The notes: generated by a model not told the origin, from the letters alone. Shown: positions 27,511 through 37,152, counted from the stretch's first letter. The stretch: DNA of 64,000 nt from Chitiniphilus shinanonensis DSM 23277 (GCF_000374805.1 NZ_KB895339.1:62001-126000); one strand, 5' to 3'. Numbers and translations are program-made.

Positions 27511-27560
27511 GCGCCTGTTCGAGATCTTTCGCTGTCGCGAAAAGATTTTGAACAGGCGCT
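27510..27560. repeat. Palindromic repeat at convergent gene ends
   Basis: GCGCCTGTTC (27511-27520) pairs with GAACAGGCGC (27550-27559), and the inner arms GATCTTTCGC / GCGAAAAGATT continue the stem with few mismatches. It begins at the stop codon of the GT39-like gene and lies just before the end of the convergent DUF3149 gene. Half of the same element recurs at 56553-56575. It may act as a bidirectional terminator. Confidence 0.75.
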
Positions 27561-27565
27561 GAGGC

Positions 27566-27760
27566 TCAGGGCGCCGGAGCGTGTCCGGAGTGCTCGGCGG
27601 CCTGCTGTTCTTCCTGTTGATGGGCGAGGGTATCGCGACGGATCGCCCGGCGGGCATAACAGAAGATGAACACCGCCATCGCGACCACGAAGCCGATGGT
27701 GAACAGGCTGAGTAGTCCGATATCCGACATGAACAGAGTTTGGAAGGGCGTGTTCTCCAT
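27566..27760 (-). CDS. DUF3149 small membrane protein
   Basis: 64 residues from the ATG at 27760, which follows AGGAG by nine bases. One transmembrane helix (IGLLSLFTIGFVVAMAVFIF) is followed by a basic stop-transfer segment YARRAIRRD and an alanine/glutamate/histidine-rich cytoplasmic tail. The FMSDIGLLSLF opening fits DUF3149, a family of short proteobacterial membrane proteins of unknown function. Confidence 0.75.
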   Translation of the reverse strand: MENTPFQTLFMSDIGLLSLFTIGFVVAMAVFIFCYARRAIRRDTLAHQQEEQQAAEHSGHAPAP

Positions 27761-27961
27761 GGCGCGGCTCCTCTTGGATTGATCCAGGAAGCATGCGTCC
27801 CTGCCCACGTGACGATGTTGATCCACGTCAACGGCATGAAAAGCGGGAGATAACCCCAGGTTGTAGTGCCCTCATCCGAGGCAGGGATGCCACCTCGTCC
27901 CGGAAATCCGCCGATTCGGGCAAGGCGGCGCGACCGCCGCGACAAGGCTGCGGCGGTGGCC

Positions 27962-29824
27962 TCAGCCCTGGGGGTCGGCCGGGATGTTGTCGTACACCGT
28001 GGCTTGATTGCGGCCGTGCTGCTTGGCGTAGTAGAGCGCCACGTCGGCGCGCTTGAGCAGATCGTCGATCAGTTGGTCTTCCGGGCGCAGCGCCGCGATG
28101 CCGATGCTGCCGGTGAACTGGACGACGGTGCCGTCGCCGAGGACGATGCGGTGGGCTTCGATCTGCGCCCGCACCCGTTCCGCCGCGGCCTGCGCCAGAT
28201 CGGGCGAGGTCTCCGGCAACAGCGCGGTGAACTCCTCGCCGCCCATCCGTGCCACCACGTCCACGTCGCGCAATGCGCTGCTCAGCACCTTGGCGACCGC
28301 CTTGATCGCCATGTCGCCCACGTCGTGGCCATAGGTGTCGTTGATGCGCTTGAAGTGATCGATGTCGATCATCAGCAGCGCCAGCTGGCGCTTGTAGCGG
28401 CCGGCGCGCGCCAGTTCCTGGTTGGCCAGCTCCATGAAATGGGCGCGATTGGTCAGGCCGGACAGGCCGTCGGTGGTGGCGCGCCGTTTCAGTTCGCCTT
28501 CCAGCCGCTTGCGCTCGGTGATGTCCGAGATGCCGATCATCAGGGTGATCTCTTCTCCCACGGTGACGCTGGACATCGACAGGCTGGCCCAGAACGATTC
28601 GCCGTTCCAGCGGCGCATCCGCACTTCGATGTTGCGGATGCCCTGCGCCTGGCCCACCGCCTGCAACTGCTCGCGGAAATCCTCGCTGTTCAGGTAGAAA
28701 TCGGCCGCGCGCAGCGACAGCGCGCCCGCTTGCGGGATATCGAAGGTGCGCGACGCCTGCTGGTTGATATAGGTGATGAAGCACTCCGGCAGCCGCGCCA
28801 GCACCAGCGCCACCGGGATGGTCTCGATCATCTGGCGGAAGCGCGATTCGCTGACATTGAGGCGGCTTTCCTTCTGTTGCAGGTTGCGCGCCAGGCGGTG
28901 CGAGCGCCAGAAAAAGTAGATCATCATCAGCGCCATCACCAGCAGCAGGCTGCCGCCGGTGAGGTAGTACAGCGTGGTGCTGCGCCAGGTCGCCAGGTAA
29001 TCGAGCGACGACGCGCCGACGATGATGAAGAACGGCGAGCCGGCGATCTGGCGATAGCTCACCAGCCGCGTGGCGCCGTCGCTCTGGCGCGATACGGTGG
29101 TGCCGGCGGGTGCCGCGCCGCTCTTGAGTTCTTCGAGGATGACCGGGTCGGGCTTGAACGGCGGGTCGCGCTTGTCGGCGGTACGCCGGGTGATGACGCT
29201 GCCGTGCTCGTCGACCAGCATCACGAAGCCGTGGCGGCCCAGGCTGAGGTTTTCCAGCACCTGATTGAAGTAGCTGGCCGAAACGCTGGCGATCACCAGG
29301 CCGCCGAACACGCCGTTGGGGGTTTCGTAGCGCCGCGCCAGCAGGATGCCTTCCTGCTGGCCCTGCATCCGTGCGTACAGACGTTCGCGGTAGGGGTCGT
29401 CCCGCACCTGCTCCAGATAGGCGCGGTCGAACGACTGGGCGGGCTTGCCGACATCCAGTGCGCGATGCGACATCGTGCCGTCCGGGCCGATCAATAGGAT
29501 GTTGTCCGCCTGCCGCACCAGCGTGAGTTTATCCAGCAGCAGGCTCTGGACTGCCTTGTTGCGCGCTTCGCCGAGGTCGCCGCTGGCGATTTCCTCCGGC
29601 GAGAGCCGATCCTCCAGATCGCGCAGTACCAGATCGACTTCGCGCAGGGCGCTGCGCATCTGGGCTTCCAGGATCTGCGACAGGTTGTCGCTGCGGGTCC
29701 GTGCCTGAGCCACCTCGGCCTGATAGGAGCTGCTGACCTGATAGCCCAGGATGGAAATCATTCCCAGCCCGAACAGCATGGCGAAGACCGTGATGGTGGC
29801 GGATTGGCGCGCGGACCAGAGCAT
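27962..29824 (-). CDS. Membrane diguanylate cyclase with Cache-like, PAS and GGDEF domains
   Basis: 620 residues. TM1 (about 8-28) and TM2 (about 275-297) bracket a periplasmic sensor of about 245 residues, dCache-like in size and layout. A PAS domain (about 325-430) follows, then GGDEF. The active-site motif is GGEEF (528-532), and an RxxD inhibitory site, RDVD (519-522), lies the required five residues before it, so product inhibition is expected. There is no EAL domain. It converts GTP to cyclic di-GMP at the inner membrane. It starts 29 bases after yajQ, and the two are probably co-transcribed. Confidence 0.9.
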   Translation of the reverse strand: MLWSARQSATITVFAMLFGLGMISILGYQVSSSYQAEVAQARTRSDNLSQILEAQMRSALREVDLVLRDLEDRLSPEEIASGDLGEARNKAVQSLLLDKLTLVRQADNILLIGPDGTMSHRALDVGKPAQSFDRAYLEQVRDDPYRERLYARMQGQQEGILLARRYETPNGVFGGLVIASVSASYFNQVLENLSLGRHGFVMLVDEHGSVITRRTADKRDPPFKPDPVILEELKSGAAPAGTTVSRQSDGATRLVSYRQIAGSPFFIIVGASSLDYLATWRSTTLYYLTGGSLLLVMALMMIYFFWRSHRLARNLQQKESRLNVSESRFRQMIETIPVALVLARLPECFITYINQQASRTFDIPQAGALSLRAADFYLNSEDFREQLQAVGQAQGIRNIEVRMRRWNGESFWASLSMSSVTVGEEITLMIGISDITERKRLEGELKRRATTDGLSGLTNRAHFMELANQELARAGRYKRQLALLMIDIDHFKRINDTYGHDVGDMAIKAVAKVLSSALRDVDVVARMGGEEFTALLPETSPDLAQAAAERVRAQIEAHRIVLGDGTVVQFTGSIGIAALRPEDQLIDDLLKRADVALYYAKQHGRNQATVYDNIPADPQG

Positions 29825-29853
29825 GAGCGGGGCAGGGGTTTTTTATCGGCGGG

Positions 29854-30339
29854 CTAGTCGCGGAAATTCTGATACTGCAACGGGAAGTCGTCGACCGATT
29901 TCTTCACCAACGCGATGGTTTCCTGCAAAGTGTCGCGTTTGGCCCCGCTGATGCGCACGGCGTCGCCCTGGATCGCCGCCTGCACCTTCAGCTTGGAATC
30001 CTTGACCAGCCGCACGATGCGCTTGGCCAGTTCGCCCTCGATGCCGGTGCGCACGGTCAGCGCCTGCTTGACCTTGTTGCCGGACACCTTCTCGACCTTG
30101 CCTTCGTCCAGGCAGCGGATGTCCACCCCGCGCTTGGCCAGCTTGTTGACCAGCACGTCCTTCACCTGGTCGAGCTGGAATTCGCTGTCGGCGAAGGCGG
30201 TCAGCACCTTTTCCGTCTGCTCGACGCGGGCGTCCGAGCCCTTGAAGTCGTAGCGGTTGCCGACTTCCTTGTTGGTCTGTTCCACCGCGTTGCGGACTTC
30301 GACTTCATCGATTTCGGAAACGATATCGAACGATGGCAT
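29854..30339 (-). CDS. yajQ: YajQ-family nucleotide-binding protein
   Basis: 161 residues, the usual family length. [21 protein letters not shown] at the start and [19 protein letters not shown] near the end are hallmark segments. Homologues in Xanthomonas and Pseudomonas bind cyclic di-GMP and act as effectors; others bind RNA or nucleotides. AGGAG lies nine bases before the ATG. The downstream neighbour is a diguanylate cyclase, which agrees with a c-di-GMP role but does not prove it. Confidence 0.95.
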   Translation of the reverse strand: MPSFDIVSEIDEVEVRNAVEQTNKEVGNRYDFKGSDARVEQTEKVLTAFADSEFQLDQVKDVLVNKLAKRGVDIRCLDEGKVEKVSGNKVKQALTVRTGIEGELAKRIVRLVKDSKLKVQAAIQGDAVRISGAKRDTLQETIALVKKSVDDFPLQYQNFRD

Positions 30340-30354
30340 GGTGTACTCCTCGAA

Positions 30355-30855
30355 TCACCGTGGCGGTGTGCCGTTCAGCTCGGGCAGCGCAGCCAGATCG
30401 GTGACGCCGAAGTCGATGCCCAGTTGCGCCAGCAGCGTGGTGAGCTGGCCCCGGTGATGGGTCTGATGGTTGAAGAAATGCAGGACCAGTGCCCAGGCCG
30501 GCTGGGTGCGCTCGATGCCGGTCATGGAGCGAAAGGTGAACGACTCGGCCAGCCAGGTTTCGGACAACCCCGCCACCCACTCCTCGATACGGTGATCCAG
30601 TGCCTGGCGCTGCGTGCACAGCGTCTGCCAGTCGTCGCTGGCGACGGTGCTGTCGGGCAGCGGTTCGCCGGCGAAGCGGGCCAGCCACACCGAATCGGCC
30701 CAGACGAGATGCGCCAGCGTGCCGTGGATGGACTTGAAGAAGGCGCCCAGGTCGGAGCGGCGCGTGGTGTCGTCGAGCGCGTCGCAAATGTCAAACAACC
30801 GCTGGTTCATCCAGCGGTTGTAACAGGCCATCACGCTTGCAGCCGAGGCGTTCAT
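30355..30855 (-). CDS. DinB-family putative metal-dependent protein
   Basis: 166-residue four-helix-bundle protein. The metal triad appears as a histidine in SIHGTLAHLVWAD and two in HFFNHQTHHRGQ, the DinB/YfiT signature. The family includes thiol-dependent transferases (bacillithiol, mycothiol), but no substrate can be given for this branch. It starts 12 bases after ppnP and ends 15 bases before yajQ, inside a long minus-strand run. Confidence 0.88.
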   Translation of the reverse strand: MNASAASVMACYNRWMNQRLFDICDALDDTTRRSDLGAFFKSIHGTLAHLVWADSVWLARFAGEPLPDSTVASDDWQTLCTQRQALDHRIEEWVAGLSETWLAESFTFRSMTGIERTQPAWALVLHFFNHQTHHRGQLTTLLAQLGIDFGVTDLAALPELNGTPPR

Positions 30856-30867
30856 CGCGGCGACGAC

Positions 30868-31179
30868 TCAGCCGAAATGACAGACGTAGTGCAGGGTATC
30901 CGTCACTTCGATCTCGAAGCTGGAGTTCCCCGGCACATTGAACGACTGGCCGCCGGCGTAGGGCTTGGCTTCGGCTTCGCCGGCCAGCTTGACGCGGCAT
31001 TCGCCGGCCAGCAGTTCCATGATTTCCGGCGCGCCGGTGTTGAACACCAGGGTGGACGGCAGGATGACGCCGACGCTCTTGCGGGTGCCATCGGCCAGGA
31101 TCACGGTGTGGCTGACGCACTTGCCGTCGAAATAGACGTTGGCCTGCTTGACGACGGAGACGTTGTCGAATTGGGACAT
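30868..31179 (-). CDS. ppnP: Pyrimidine/purine nucleoside phosphorylase
   Basis: 103-residue single-domain cupin. [26 protein letters not shown] and the C-terminal [10 protein letters not shown] match PpnP (formerly YaiE/DUF1255), which splits a wide range of nucleosides by phosphorolysis. Length matches the 94-105 of the family. It lies between DUF2788 and the DinB gene on the same strand. Confidence 0.93.
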   Translation of the reverse strand: MSQFDNVSVVKQANVYFDGKCVSHTVILADGTRKSVGVILPSTLVFNTGAPEIMELLAGECRVKLAGEAEAKPYAGGQSFNVPGNSSFEIEVTDTLHYVCHFG

Positions 31180-31208
31180 GATGGATTCCAGTGGGAGAAC
31201 GGGCTGCG

Positions 31209-31415
31209 TTACTTCTGCAGCACCTCGGTCAGGATGGTCTTGACGATGAAGCCGAACATGCCGAAGCCCAGCACGAAGAACAGCACCAGCGTGCCGTACT
31301 TGCCCGCCTTCGAATCCTTGGCGAGCCTGTAGATGATGAAGCCCATGTATGCGATCAGCGCGGTGCAGAAGATCGAGACCGTGAGCGTGGTGAAGGTTTC
31401 TTCGGAAATGTTCAT
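31209..31415 (-). CDS. DUF2788 small membrane protein
   Basis: 68 residues with two predicted transmembrane helices ([18 protein letters not shown] and [17 protein letters not shown]) joined by a basic loop, [12 protein letters not shown]. This is the DUF2788 pattern; the function is unknown. It lies between argG and ppnP on the same strand. Confidence 0.8.
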   Translation of the reverse strand: MNISEETFTTLTVSIFCTALIAYMGFIIYRLAKDSKAGKYGTLVLFFVLGFGMFGFIVKTILTEVLQK

Positions 31416-31469
31416 GGAGTTGTCGGTGGGGGGAGGGCGGCGCGGCCCACGGGTCGCGCCGCCGGTTGC

Positions 31470-32687
31470 TTAGCGGCCCTTCTTGCCGGCGATGCGCATG
31501 CGCAGCGCGTTCAGCTTGATGAAGCCGCCGGCGTCGGCCTGGTTGTAGGCGCCGCCGTCATCGTCGAAGGTGGCGATGGTCTGATCGAACAGGGTGTCCT
31601 TGGAATCGCGTGCCACGACCGAAACGCCGCCCTTGTACAACTTGACGCGGACCCAGCCGTTCACGTGGGCCTGGGTGTGGTCGATCAGCGTCTGCAGCGC
31701 GACGCGTTCCGGGCTCCACCAGTAGCCGTTGTAGATCAGCGAGGCGTAGCGGGGCATCAGGTCGTCCTTCAGGTGCGCCACTTCGCGGTCCAGCGTGATC
31801 GATTCGATACCGCGGTGGGCCTTGAGCAGGATGGTGCCGCCCGGGGTTTCGTAGCAGCCGCGGCTCTTCATGCCGACGTAGCGGTTTTCCACCAGGTCGA
31901 GACGGCCGATGCCGTGCTTGCCACCCAGTTCGTTCAGCTTGGCCAGCAGTTCGTGGGCCTTCATGCGCTGGCCGTTGATGGCCACGAGGTCGCCGTTCTC
32001 GAATTCCAGGTCGAGGTATTCCGGCGCATCCGGGGCCTGCTCCGGCGATACCGTCCAGCGCCACATGCTTTCCTCGGCCTCGGCCTTCGGGTCTTCCAGG
32101 TGGCGGCCTTCGAAGCTGATGTGCAGCAGGTTGGCATCCATGGAATACGGCGCACCGCCGTTCTTGTGCTTCATCTCGACCGGGATGCCGTTGGCTTCGG
32201 CGTAGGCCAGCAGCTTCTCGCGGCTGAGCAGATCCCACTCGCGCCACGGGGCGATGACCTTCACGCCCGGCATCAGCGCGTAGGCGCCCAGCTCGAAGCG
32301 CACCTGGTCGTTACCCTTGCCGGTGGCGCCGTGGCTGATGGCGTCGGCGCCGGTTTCGCGGGCGATCTCGATCAGGCGCTTGGCGATCAGCGGGCGGGCG
32401 ATCGAGGTGCCGAGCAGGTACTCGCCTTCGTAGATGGTGTTGGCGCGGAACATCGGGAACACGAAGTCGCGCACGAATTCCTCGCGCACGTCGTCGATGT
32501 AGATGTTCTCCGGCTTGATGCCGAACTTCAGCGCCTTCTGGCGCGCCGGCTCCAGCTCTTCGCCCTGGCCGAGGTCGGCGGTGAAGGTGACCACCTCGCA
32601 GCCGTAGTTGTCCTGCAACCACTTCAGGATCACGGAGGTATCGAGGCCGCCGGAATAGGCGAGGACGACTTTCTTAACGTCAGACAT
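31470..32687 (-). CDS. argG: Argininosuccinate synthase
   Basis: 405-residue type 1 enzyme that joins citrulline and aspartate with ATP. The PP-loop motif is AYSGGLDTS (10-18), and [10 protein letters not shown] and the citrulline-binding [11 protein letters not shown] are intact. The ATG at 32687 is chosen by family alignment; an upstream in-frame start would add 21 residues. It is transcribed after argF and the LysE-type gene, consistent with an arginine operon. Confidence 0.97.
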   Translation of the reverse strand: MSDVKKVVLAYSGGLDTSVILKWLQDNYGCEVVTFTADLGQGEELEPARQKALKFGIKPENIYIDDVREEFVRDFVFPMFRANTIYEGEYLLGTSIARPLIAKRLIEIARETGADAISHGATGKGNDQVRFELGAYALMPGVKVIAPWREWDLLSREKLLAYAEANGIPVEMKHKNGGAPYSMDANLLHISFEGRHLEDPKAEAEESMWRWTVSPEQAPDAPEYLDLEFENGDLVAINGQRMKAHELLAKLNELGGKHGIGRLDLVENRYVGMKSRGCYETPGGTILLKAHRGIESITLDREVAHLKDDLMPRYASLIYNGYWWSPERVALQTLIDHTQAHVNGWVRVKLYKGGVSVVARDSKDTLFDQTIATFDDDGGAYNQADAGGFIKLNALRMRIAGKKGR

Positions 32688-32765
32688 GGTATTCCTCAAA
32701 TTTGAAAAGCCAGTGTGTTCCTGCGATCGGCGCGACTGGCGCTGCGCCAACCCGGTAATCGGTAG

Positions 32766-33392
32766 TCAGCGGCTGGTGGCGAGCCTGAGCCCGAAGCTGA
32801 CGAACAGCAGTCCGGTCAGCTTGTTGGCCAGACCCGCCAGCCATCGTCGTTGCGCCAGCCGCTGCACGATGCGGCTGCCGGCGAGGATCAGCACGCTCAG
32901 GTAGCTCATGCTGGTGACCTGGACGATCAGGCCCAGCGCGGCAAACGTCACGGCCACGTGCGGATAGCCGGGATCGACGAATTGCGGGAAGAAGGCCATG
33001 CAGAACAGGATGGCCTTGACGTTGACCAGTGAGATGGCCAGCGCCTGGCGGAACGCATGCCGTGGATCGGCAGCCTGCGGGGCGGTGGCTGCCGGCCCTT
33101 TGCGCAACAGCAGGGCCTTGAGACCCAGCCAGCCGAGATAGGCCGCCCCGGCGTAGCGGACGAGGTCGAACGCCACCGGGTAGGCGTGCATCAGCGAGGC
33201 CACGCCCAGCGCGGCGGCGGTCATCAGCACCAGATCGCCGACGAACACGCCGCCCGCCGCCGCGAAGCCGGCGCGCTGGCCGTGGCGGCTGGCCGTGGTC
33301 AGCACGAACAGCGAGTTCGGCCCCGGGGTCAGGATGATGACCAGGGTGCCGATCAGGTAGGTGGCGAGATCGCTGATCCCTAGCAGGCTCAC
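32766..33392 (-). CDS. LysE/RhtB-family amino-acid exporter
   Basis: 208-residue inner-membrane protein with six hydrophobic segments. The N-terminal LVIILTPGPNSLFVLTTASRHGQRAG is the LysE/RhtB signature, and ISLVNVKAILFCMAFFPQFV is the second conserved stretch. The start is GTG at 33392, with AGGA inside the end of argF; the two genes are seven bases apart. The LeuE/RhtB branch exports leucine, homoserine and similar amino acids. The position between argF and argG hints at arginine or a related amino acid, but this is inference. Confidence 0.85.
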   Translation of the reverse strand: MSLLGISDLATYLIGTLVIILTPGPNSLFVLTTASRHGQRAGFAAAGGVFVGDLVLMTAAALGVASLMHAYPVAFDLVRYAGAAYLGWLGLKALLLRKGPAATAPQAADPRHAFRQALAISLVNVKAILFCMAFFPQFVDPGYPHVAVTFAALGLIVQVTSMSYLSVLILAGSRIVQRLAQRRWLAGLANKLTGLLFVSFGLRLATSR

Positions 33393-33399
33393 TGGCGTG

Positions 33400-34314
33400 T
33401 CAATCCTCGATCTTGCCCAGCAGCAGGTATTCCATCACCGCCTTCTGGGTGTGCATGCGGTTTTCGGCTTCGTCCCACACCAGCGATTGCGGGCCGTCGA
33501 TCACTTCCGGATCGACCTCCTCGCCGCGGTGGGCGGGCAGGCAATGCATGAAGACCGCGTCGGCCTTGGCCTGGAGCATCACCTTCTCGTTGACGCGGTA
33601 ATTGATGAAGTCCTTCTTGCGTTGCAGCGTCTCGCGCTCGTAGCCCATCGACACGCTGACGTCGGTGGTGACGATGTCGGCGTCGCGCGCGGCCTGGTAC
33701 GGATCGTAGAACTGCTCGAAGTGCTCGGCGCCGTAGGCTTCGTCACCCAGCAGCGTCATCTCGTAGCCGCGCGGGCAGGCGAGGTTGAGCTTGAAATCGA
33801 AGATGCGCGCCGCTTGCAGCCACGTGCGGCTGACGTTGTTGGAGTCGCCGATCCAGGCCACGGTCTTGCCGGCGATGGGGCCGCGGTGCTCGATGTAGGT
33901 GAAGATGTCCGCCATGATCTGGCAGGGATGGTATTCGTTGGTCAGGCCGTTGATGACCGGCACCTTGGAGTTCTCGGCGAAGCGCTCGATGATGCTCTGC
34001 TCGTAGGTGCGCACCATCACCAGATCGACCATGCGGCTGATCACCTGCGCCACGTCTTCTATCGGTTCGCCGCGCCCCAGCTGGGTATCCTTGGACTGCA
34101 TGAACATCGCGTGCCCGCCGAACTGCGCCATGCCCGCCTCGAACGACACCCGGGTGCGGGTCGAGGATTTTTCGAAGATCATGCCGAGCACCTTGCCCTT
34201 GAACGGCTGGTACAGCTCGCCGGCCTTGTGCAGCGCCTTGAGCTTGACGGTGCGGTCGAACAGATACTGATATTCGTCGCGGGTGAAATCGGTGAACTTC
34301 AGGTAGTGGCGCAT
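33400..34314 (-). CDS. argF: Ornithine carbamoyltransferase
   Basis: 304 residues. The carbamoyl-phosphate loop STRTR is at 51-55, HPCQIMAD lies in the centre, and the ornithine-binding HCLPA motif is at 257-261. It makes citrulline from ornithine in arginine synthesis, the substrate for ArgG two genes downstream. Short length and isolation from an arc operon favour the anabolic enzyme. Confidence 0.97.
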   Translation of the reverse strand: MRHYLKFTDFTRDEYQYLFDRTVKLKALHKAGELYQPFKGKVLGMIFEKSSTRTRVSFEAGMAQFGGHAMFMQSKDTQLGRGEPIEDVAQVISRMVDLVMVRTYEQSIIERFAENSKVPVINGLTNEYHPCQIMADIFTYIEHRGPIAGKTVAWIGDSNNVSRTWLQAARIFDFKLNLACPRGYEMTLLGDEAYGAEHFEQFYDPYQAARDADIVTTDVSVSMGYERETLQRKKDFINYRVNEKVMLQAKADAVFMHCLPAHRGEEVDPEVIDGPQSLVWDEAENRMHTQKAVMEYLLLGKIED

Positions 34315-34513
34315 AGGGGTGCTGGCCGGGCGCTGATCGTGCCGCTGGCTACTCTCTAGTAAAAACGACCATTATTCAGTTGGCGGGCCCCGGCTGGCAA
34401 GTGCCGGACGCTGCCTGCAAGGCCCGCGCGGATTCTTTTTCACGCGGTGCAACACGGCGGGTGATATACTCCGGCTGTCTTTGCCAGGACACGTCGCACC
34501 AGCCCGCCTCGTC
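34315..34513. promoter_or_regulatory. Divergent promoter region, argF / DUF3579
   Basis: On the plus strand an extended -10 element TGATATACT (TATACT at 34465-34470) lies 44 bases before the DUF3579 ATG. On the minus strand an ATTCA half-site near 34373-34377 resembles half an ARG box, but the second half is not convincing. Confidence 0.45.
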
Positions 34514-34822
34514 ATGATCTGCAATCCATACGAAATCATCATTCAGGGTCTTACCAGCAACGGTCGCGAGTTCCGCCCCAGTGATTGGGCAGAGCGACTT
34601 TCCGGCATCCTCTCCACCTTCGGCTTCGACCAGAAACTGTCCTACGCGCCTTACGTCCGCCCCATGGTGCACGACAATGTCCGCTGCGTAGCCGTGGACA
34701 AGCAGCTGGAAAAGATCGATCCGCGCGTGTTCGATTTCATCATGACCTTCGCCCGCGACAACGATCTGCGCATCGTCGATTGCCGCACGCTGCTCGATCA
34801 ATACCAGCAGTCCCCCCTTTAG
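34514..34822 (+). CDS. DUF3579 protein
   Basis: 102 residues from the ATG at 34514; an in-frame TTG at 34481 lies only about ten bases after the -10 box and is less likely. EIIIQGLTSNGREFRPSDWAERLSG and VRCVAVDKQLEKIDPRVFDF fit DUF3579, a cytoplasmic beta-proteobacterial family of unknown function. It is divergent from argF and monocistronic. Confidence 0.8.
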   Translation: MICNPYEIIIQGLTSNGREFRPSDWAERLSGILSTFGFDQKLSYAPYVRPMVHDNVRCVAVDKQLEKIDPRVFDFIMTFARDNDLRIVDCRTLLDQYQQSPL

Positions 34823-35025
34823 GGCGAGTCGACCTTCGCACCCGCGTTTGAAGGCCGATTTGCCCTGCTGCTGCCCTGCACCATCCTTTCCGCTTGCCGT
34901 CCGTCAACGTTGCGACTCTTCTGATTACTGCATCGCACAATGCCGCTTATGCTTACTGACAATACCAGTCGCCAAGGGTGACTGGATGTGTCTTTAAGTT
35001 TTTTAATCACCGGAGGATTTCCAGC

Positions 35026-35766
35026 ATGCGTCTTAAGGATAAGGTAACCATCATTACCGGCGGTGCCAGCGGCATCGGTCTTGCCACTGCCCAGAAATTC
35101 GCTGCCGAAGGCGCGAAGGTCGTGGTCTGCGACGTGAACCAGGCTGGCGTGGACCAGGTTGTTTCCGAACTGGCGGCTTCCGGCGCCACGGCGGCCGGCT
35201 ATCTGGTCGACGTCACCAACACCGCCCAGATCGCCAGCATGGTGGCTGACGTGAAGCAAAAGTTCGGCCGTATCGACGTGCTGGTCAACAACGCCGGCAT
35301 CACCGCCGACGCGCAATTCGTGAAGATGACCGAAGAGCAGTTCGACCGCGTCATCGACATCAATCTCAAGGGCACCTACAACTGTGCCCGCGCCGTGATC
35401 GACACCATGGTCGAGCAGGGCAGCGGCGTGCTGCTCAATGCCTCGTCGGTGGTGGGCGTGTACGGCAACTTCGGCCAGACCAACTATGCCGCGACCAAGT
35501 TCGGCGTGATCGGCATGGTCAAGACCTGGTCCAAGGAACTGGGCAAGAAGGGCATCCGTGCCAACGCCGTGTGCCCCGGCTTTGTCGCCACCCCGATGGT
35601 CAAGGCCATGCCGGAGAAGGTGATCCAGGCCATGGAGGAACGCGTGCCGATGCGCCGGATGGCGCAGCCGGAAGAAATCGCCAATGTCTACGCTTTCCTG
35701 GCGTCGGACGAAGCCAGCTACATCAACGGCGCGGCGATCGAAGTGACTGGCGGCGTGACGCTGTAA
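35026..35766 (+). CDS. Short-chain dehydrogenase, FabG/PhaB-like
   Basis: 246-residue SDR. The cofactor motif is TGGASGIG (11-18), followed by NNAG (88-91); the catalytic residues are S141, Y154 and K158. GGAGGA precedes the ATG at 35026. Sequence is closest to 3-oxoacyl-ACP reductases (FabG) and the related acetoacetyl-CoA reductases. As no fab or pha genes are nearby, the natural substrate is uncertain. A terminator follows at once, so the gene is monocistronic. Confidence 0.88.
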   Translation: MRLKDKVTIITGGASGIGLATAQKFAAEGAKVVVCDVNQAGVDQVVSELAASGATAAGYLVDVTNTAQIASMVADVKQKFGRIDVLVNNAGITADAQFVKMTEEQFDRVIDINLKGTYNCARAVIDTMVEQGSGVLLNASSVVGVYGNFGQTNYAATKFGVIGMVKTWSKELGKKGIRANAVCPGFVATPMVKAMPEKVIQAMEERVPMRRMAQPEEIANVYAFLASDEASYINGAAIEVTGGVTL

Positions 35767-35786
35767 GCCAGCTTCCCGCCCCAACG

Positions 35787-35816
35787 AAAAACCCCGGATC
35801 GAAGCCGGGGTTTTTT
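35787..35816 (+). terminator. Terminator of the SDR gene
   Basis: ACCCCGG-ATCGAAG-CCGGGGT stem followed by six T, 20 bases past the stop codon. The A run on its left side could also let it serve the convergent gene. Confidence 0.9.
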
Positions 35817-35868
35817 GTCGCTGTTCGTCGGCGCAGGGCCGGGTCGGGGGTATCGGGTTGCGCCTCGC

Positions 35869-37152
35869 TCAGCCGGCGCGGGCGCGGCCTTCCCACTGGA
35901 TCTTCCATGCGCCGTTCTCTTCCTGCCAGTACAGGCGCTTGCGCATCCTGTTGTCCAGCGCGTCGCTGCGGTAGTCCTGGTCGAAGGTCGCCACCCAGGT
36001 GGCGTTTTCGCCGCTGGTGGCGAAGATGCTGACCTTGTCCAACGTGATTTTGGTCCAGGAGCGGCCTGCATTGACGGCGGCCTTCTGCTTCTGCCAGCCG
36101 GCCAGGTTCTGGCCGTCCTGATCGGTGAAGCGGTTGCCGTAGAACGACAGGTAGCGCTGGGTATCGAGCGATTCCCATGCGCCGCGCCACGCTTCCAGCC
36201 GGGCCAGCGCCTGGGCGCGCCGCGCGTCCCAGCTGGCCCGGTCCAGCCATTCGATGCGGGTGACATTCACCACCGGGGTGCTGCCGGGCGCCAACTGGCG
36301 CGCCAGCGCCGTCATGTCCTCGTTGGTCAGCGCCACGCAGCCGTTGGAGGCCTGCGGCGCCCGCGAATAGGTGTCGTAAGGCACGCCGTGCAGCCAGATG
36401 CCATGGCCGGTGCGGCCCTCGCGGCGATCCAGCTCGTTGGGATACGACAGCGGCCAGGCGCCGACACCGTACAGCGACGCCGCTTCGCCGTAGATCTTGT
36501 CCAGCTGCGGGCGCGTCATGTGGCTGGTCACGAAATACACGCCCAGCGGCGTGCGCTGGTCGCCTTCGCGGGTCTTGTCGGTGCCGAGCTTGCCGATGGT
36601 GACGTAATAGTCGGTGACGTAGGTAGGTACGCCGTCCACGTTCTTGAACAGGTAGGCACGCGCCGCGCTGCTGTCGACCACCACCGCGTGTTCCTGGCCG
36701 GGCGACAGCACCAGCAACTGCGCCGGCAGCATGCGCTCGGCCGGCGGCGGCGCCAGGTGATGCAGCAACCGCACCTGCGCTTCGCGCTTCAGGTCGTCCA
36801 GCCGGTCGCGCGGCGCGTCGACGGCGGCGCCGCCCAGGCTGGCCAGCGGCGCGGCGCGCATCGCGTACAGGTCGGCGGAGACCAGATGCGCCAGGTTGTA
36901 GTTGGGTTCCTTGACCAGCAACGCGTCGATGGTGGCGCGCGCATCGGCCATACGGCCCTGGCGCACCGCGTCGATGGCGGCGACGATCATTTCCTCCGGC
37001 GAGCCGGCGAACACCTTGCCCGGCTGCTCGAACACCGGCACATGCGTTTGCGGCCAGGGCGGCGTCAGCCGCGGCTGCGCCGCCGGGGTGAAGAACAGCA
37101 GCAGGACCAGGCAGAGCCCGAACTTGGCCCAGGGCATCACACGCTTTCTCAA
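35869..37152 (-). CDS. L,D-transpeptidase (YkuD) with C-terminal NTF2-like domain
   Basis: 427 residues: signal anchor (about 8-24), a helical region with a TPR-like repeat (about 50-105), then a YkuD domain (about 150-290). The YkuD catalytic motif is complete, with H255 and C272 in HGVPYD...SNGCV. The last 120 residues resemble NTF2/SnoaL-type domains, as in the partner gene. It would form 3-3 crosslinks in peptidoglycan or attach proteins to it from the periplasmic side. The start is TTG at 37152, directly after the TAA of the TPR gene, with AGGAAAG upstream; ATG at 37137 is an alternative. Confidence 0.85.
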   Translation of the reverse strand: MRKRVMPWAKFGLCLVLLLFFTPAAQPRLTPPWPQTHVPVFEQPGKVFAGSPEEMIVAAIDAVRQGRMADARATIDALLVKEPNYNLAHLVSADLYAMRAAPLASLGGAAVDAPRDRLDDLKREAQVRLLHHLAPPPAERMLPAQLLVLSPGQEHAVVVDSSAARAYLFKNVDGVPTYVTDYYVTIGKLGTDKTREGDQRTPLGVYFVTSHMTRPQLDKIYGEAASLYGVGAWPLSYPNELDRREGRTGHGIWLHGVPYDTYSRAPQASNGCVALTNEDMTALARQLAPGSTPVVNVTRIEWLDRASWDARRAQALARLEAWRGAWESLDTQRYLSFYGNRFTDQDGQNLAGWQKQKAAVNAGRSWTKITLDKVSIFATSGENATWVATFDQDYRSDALDNRMRKRLYWQEENGAWKIQWEGRARAG

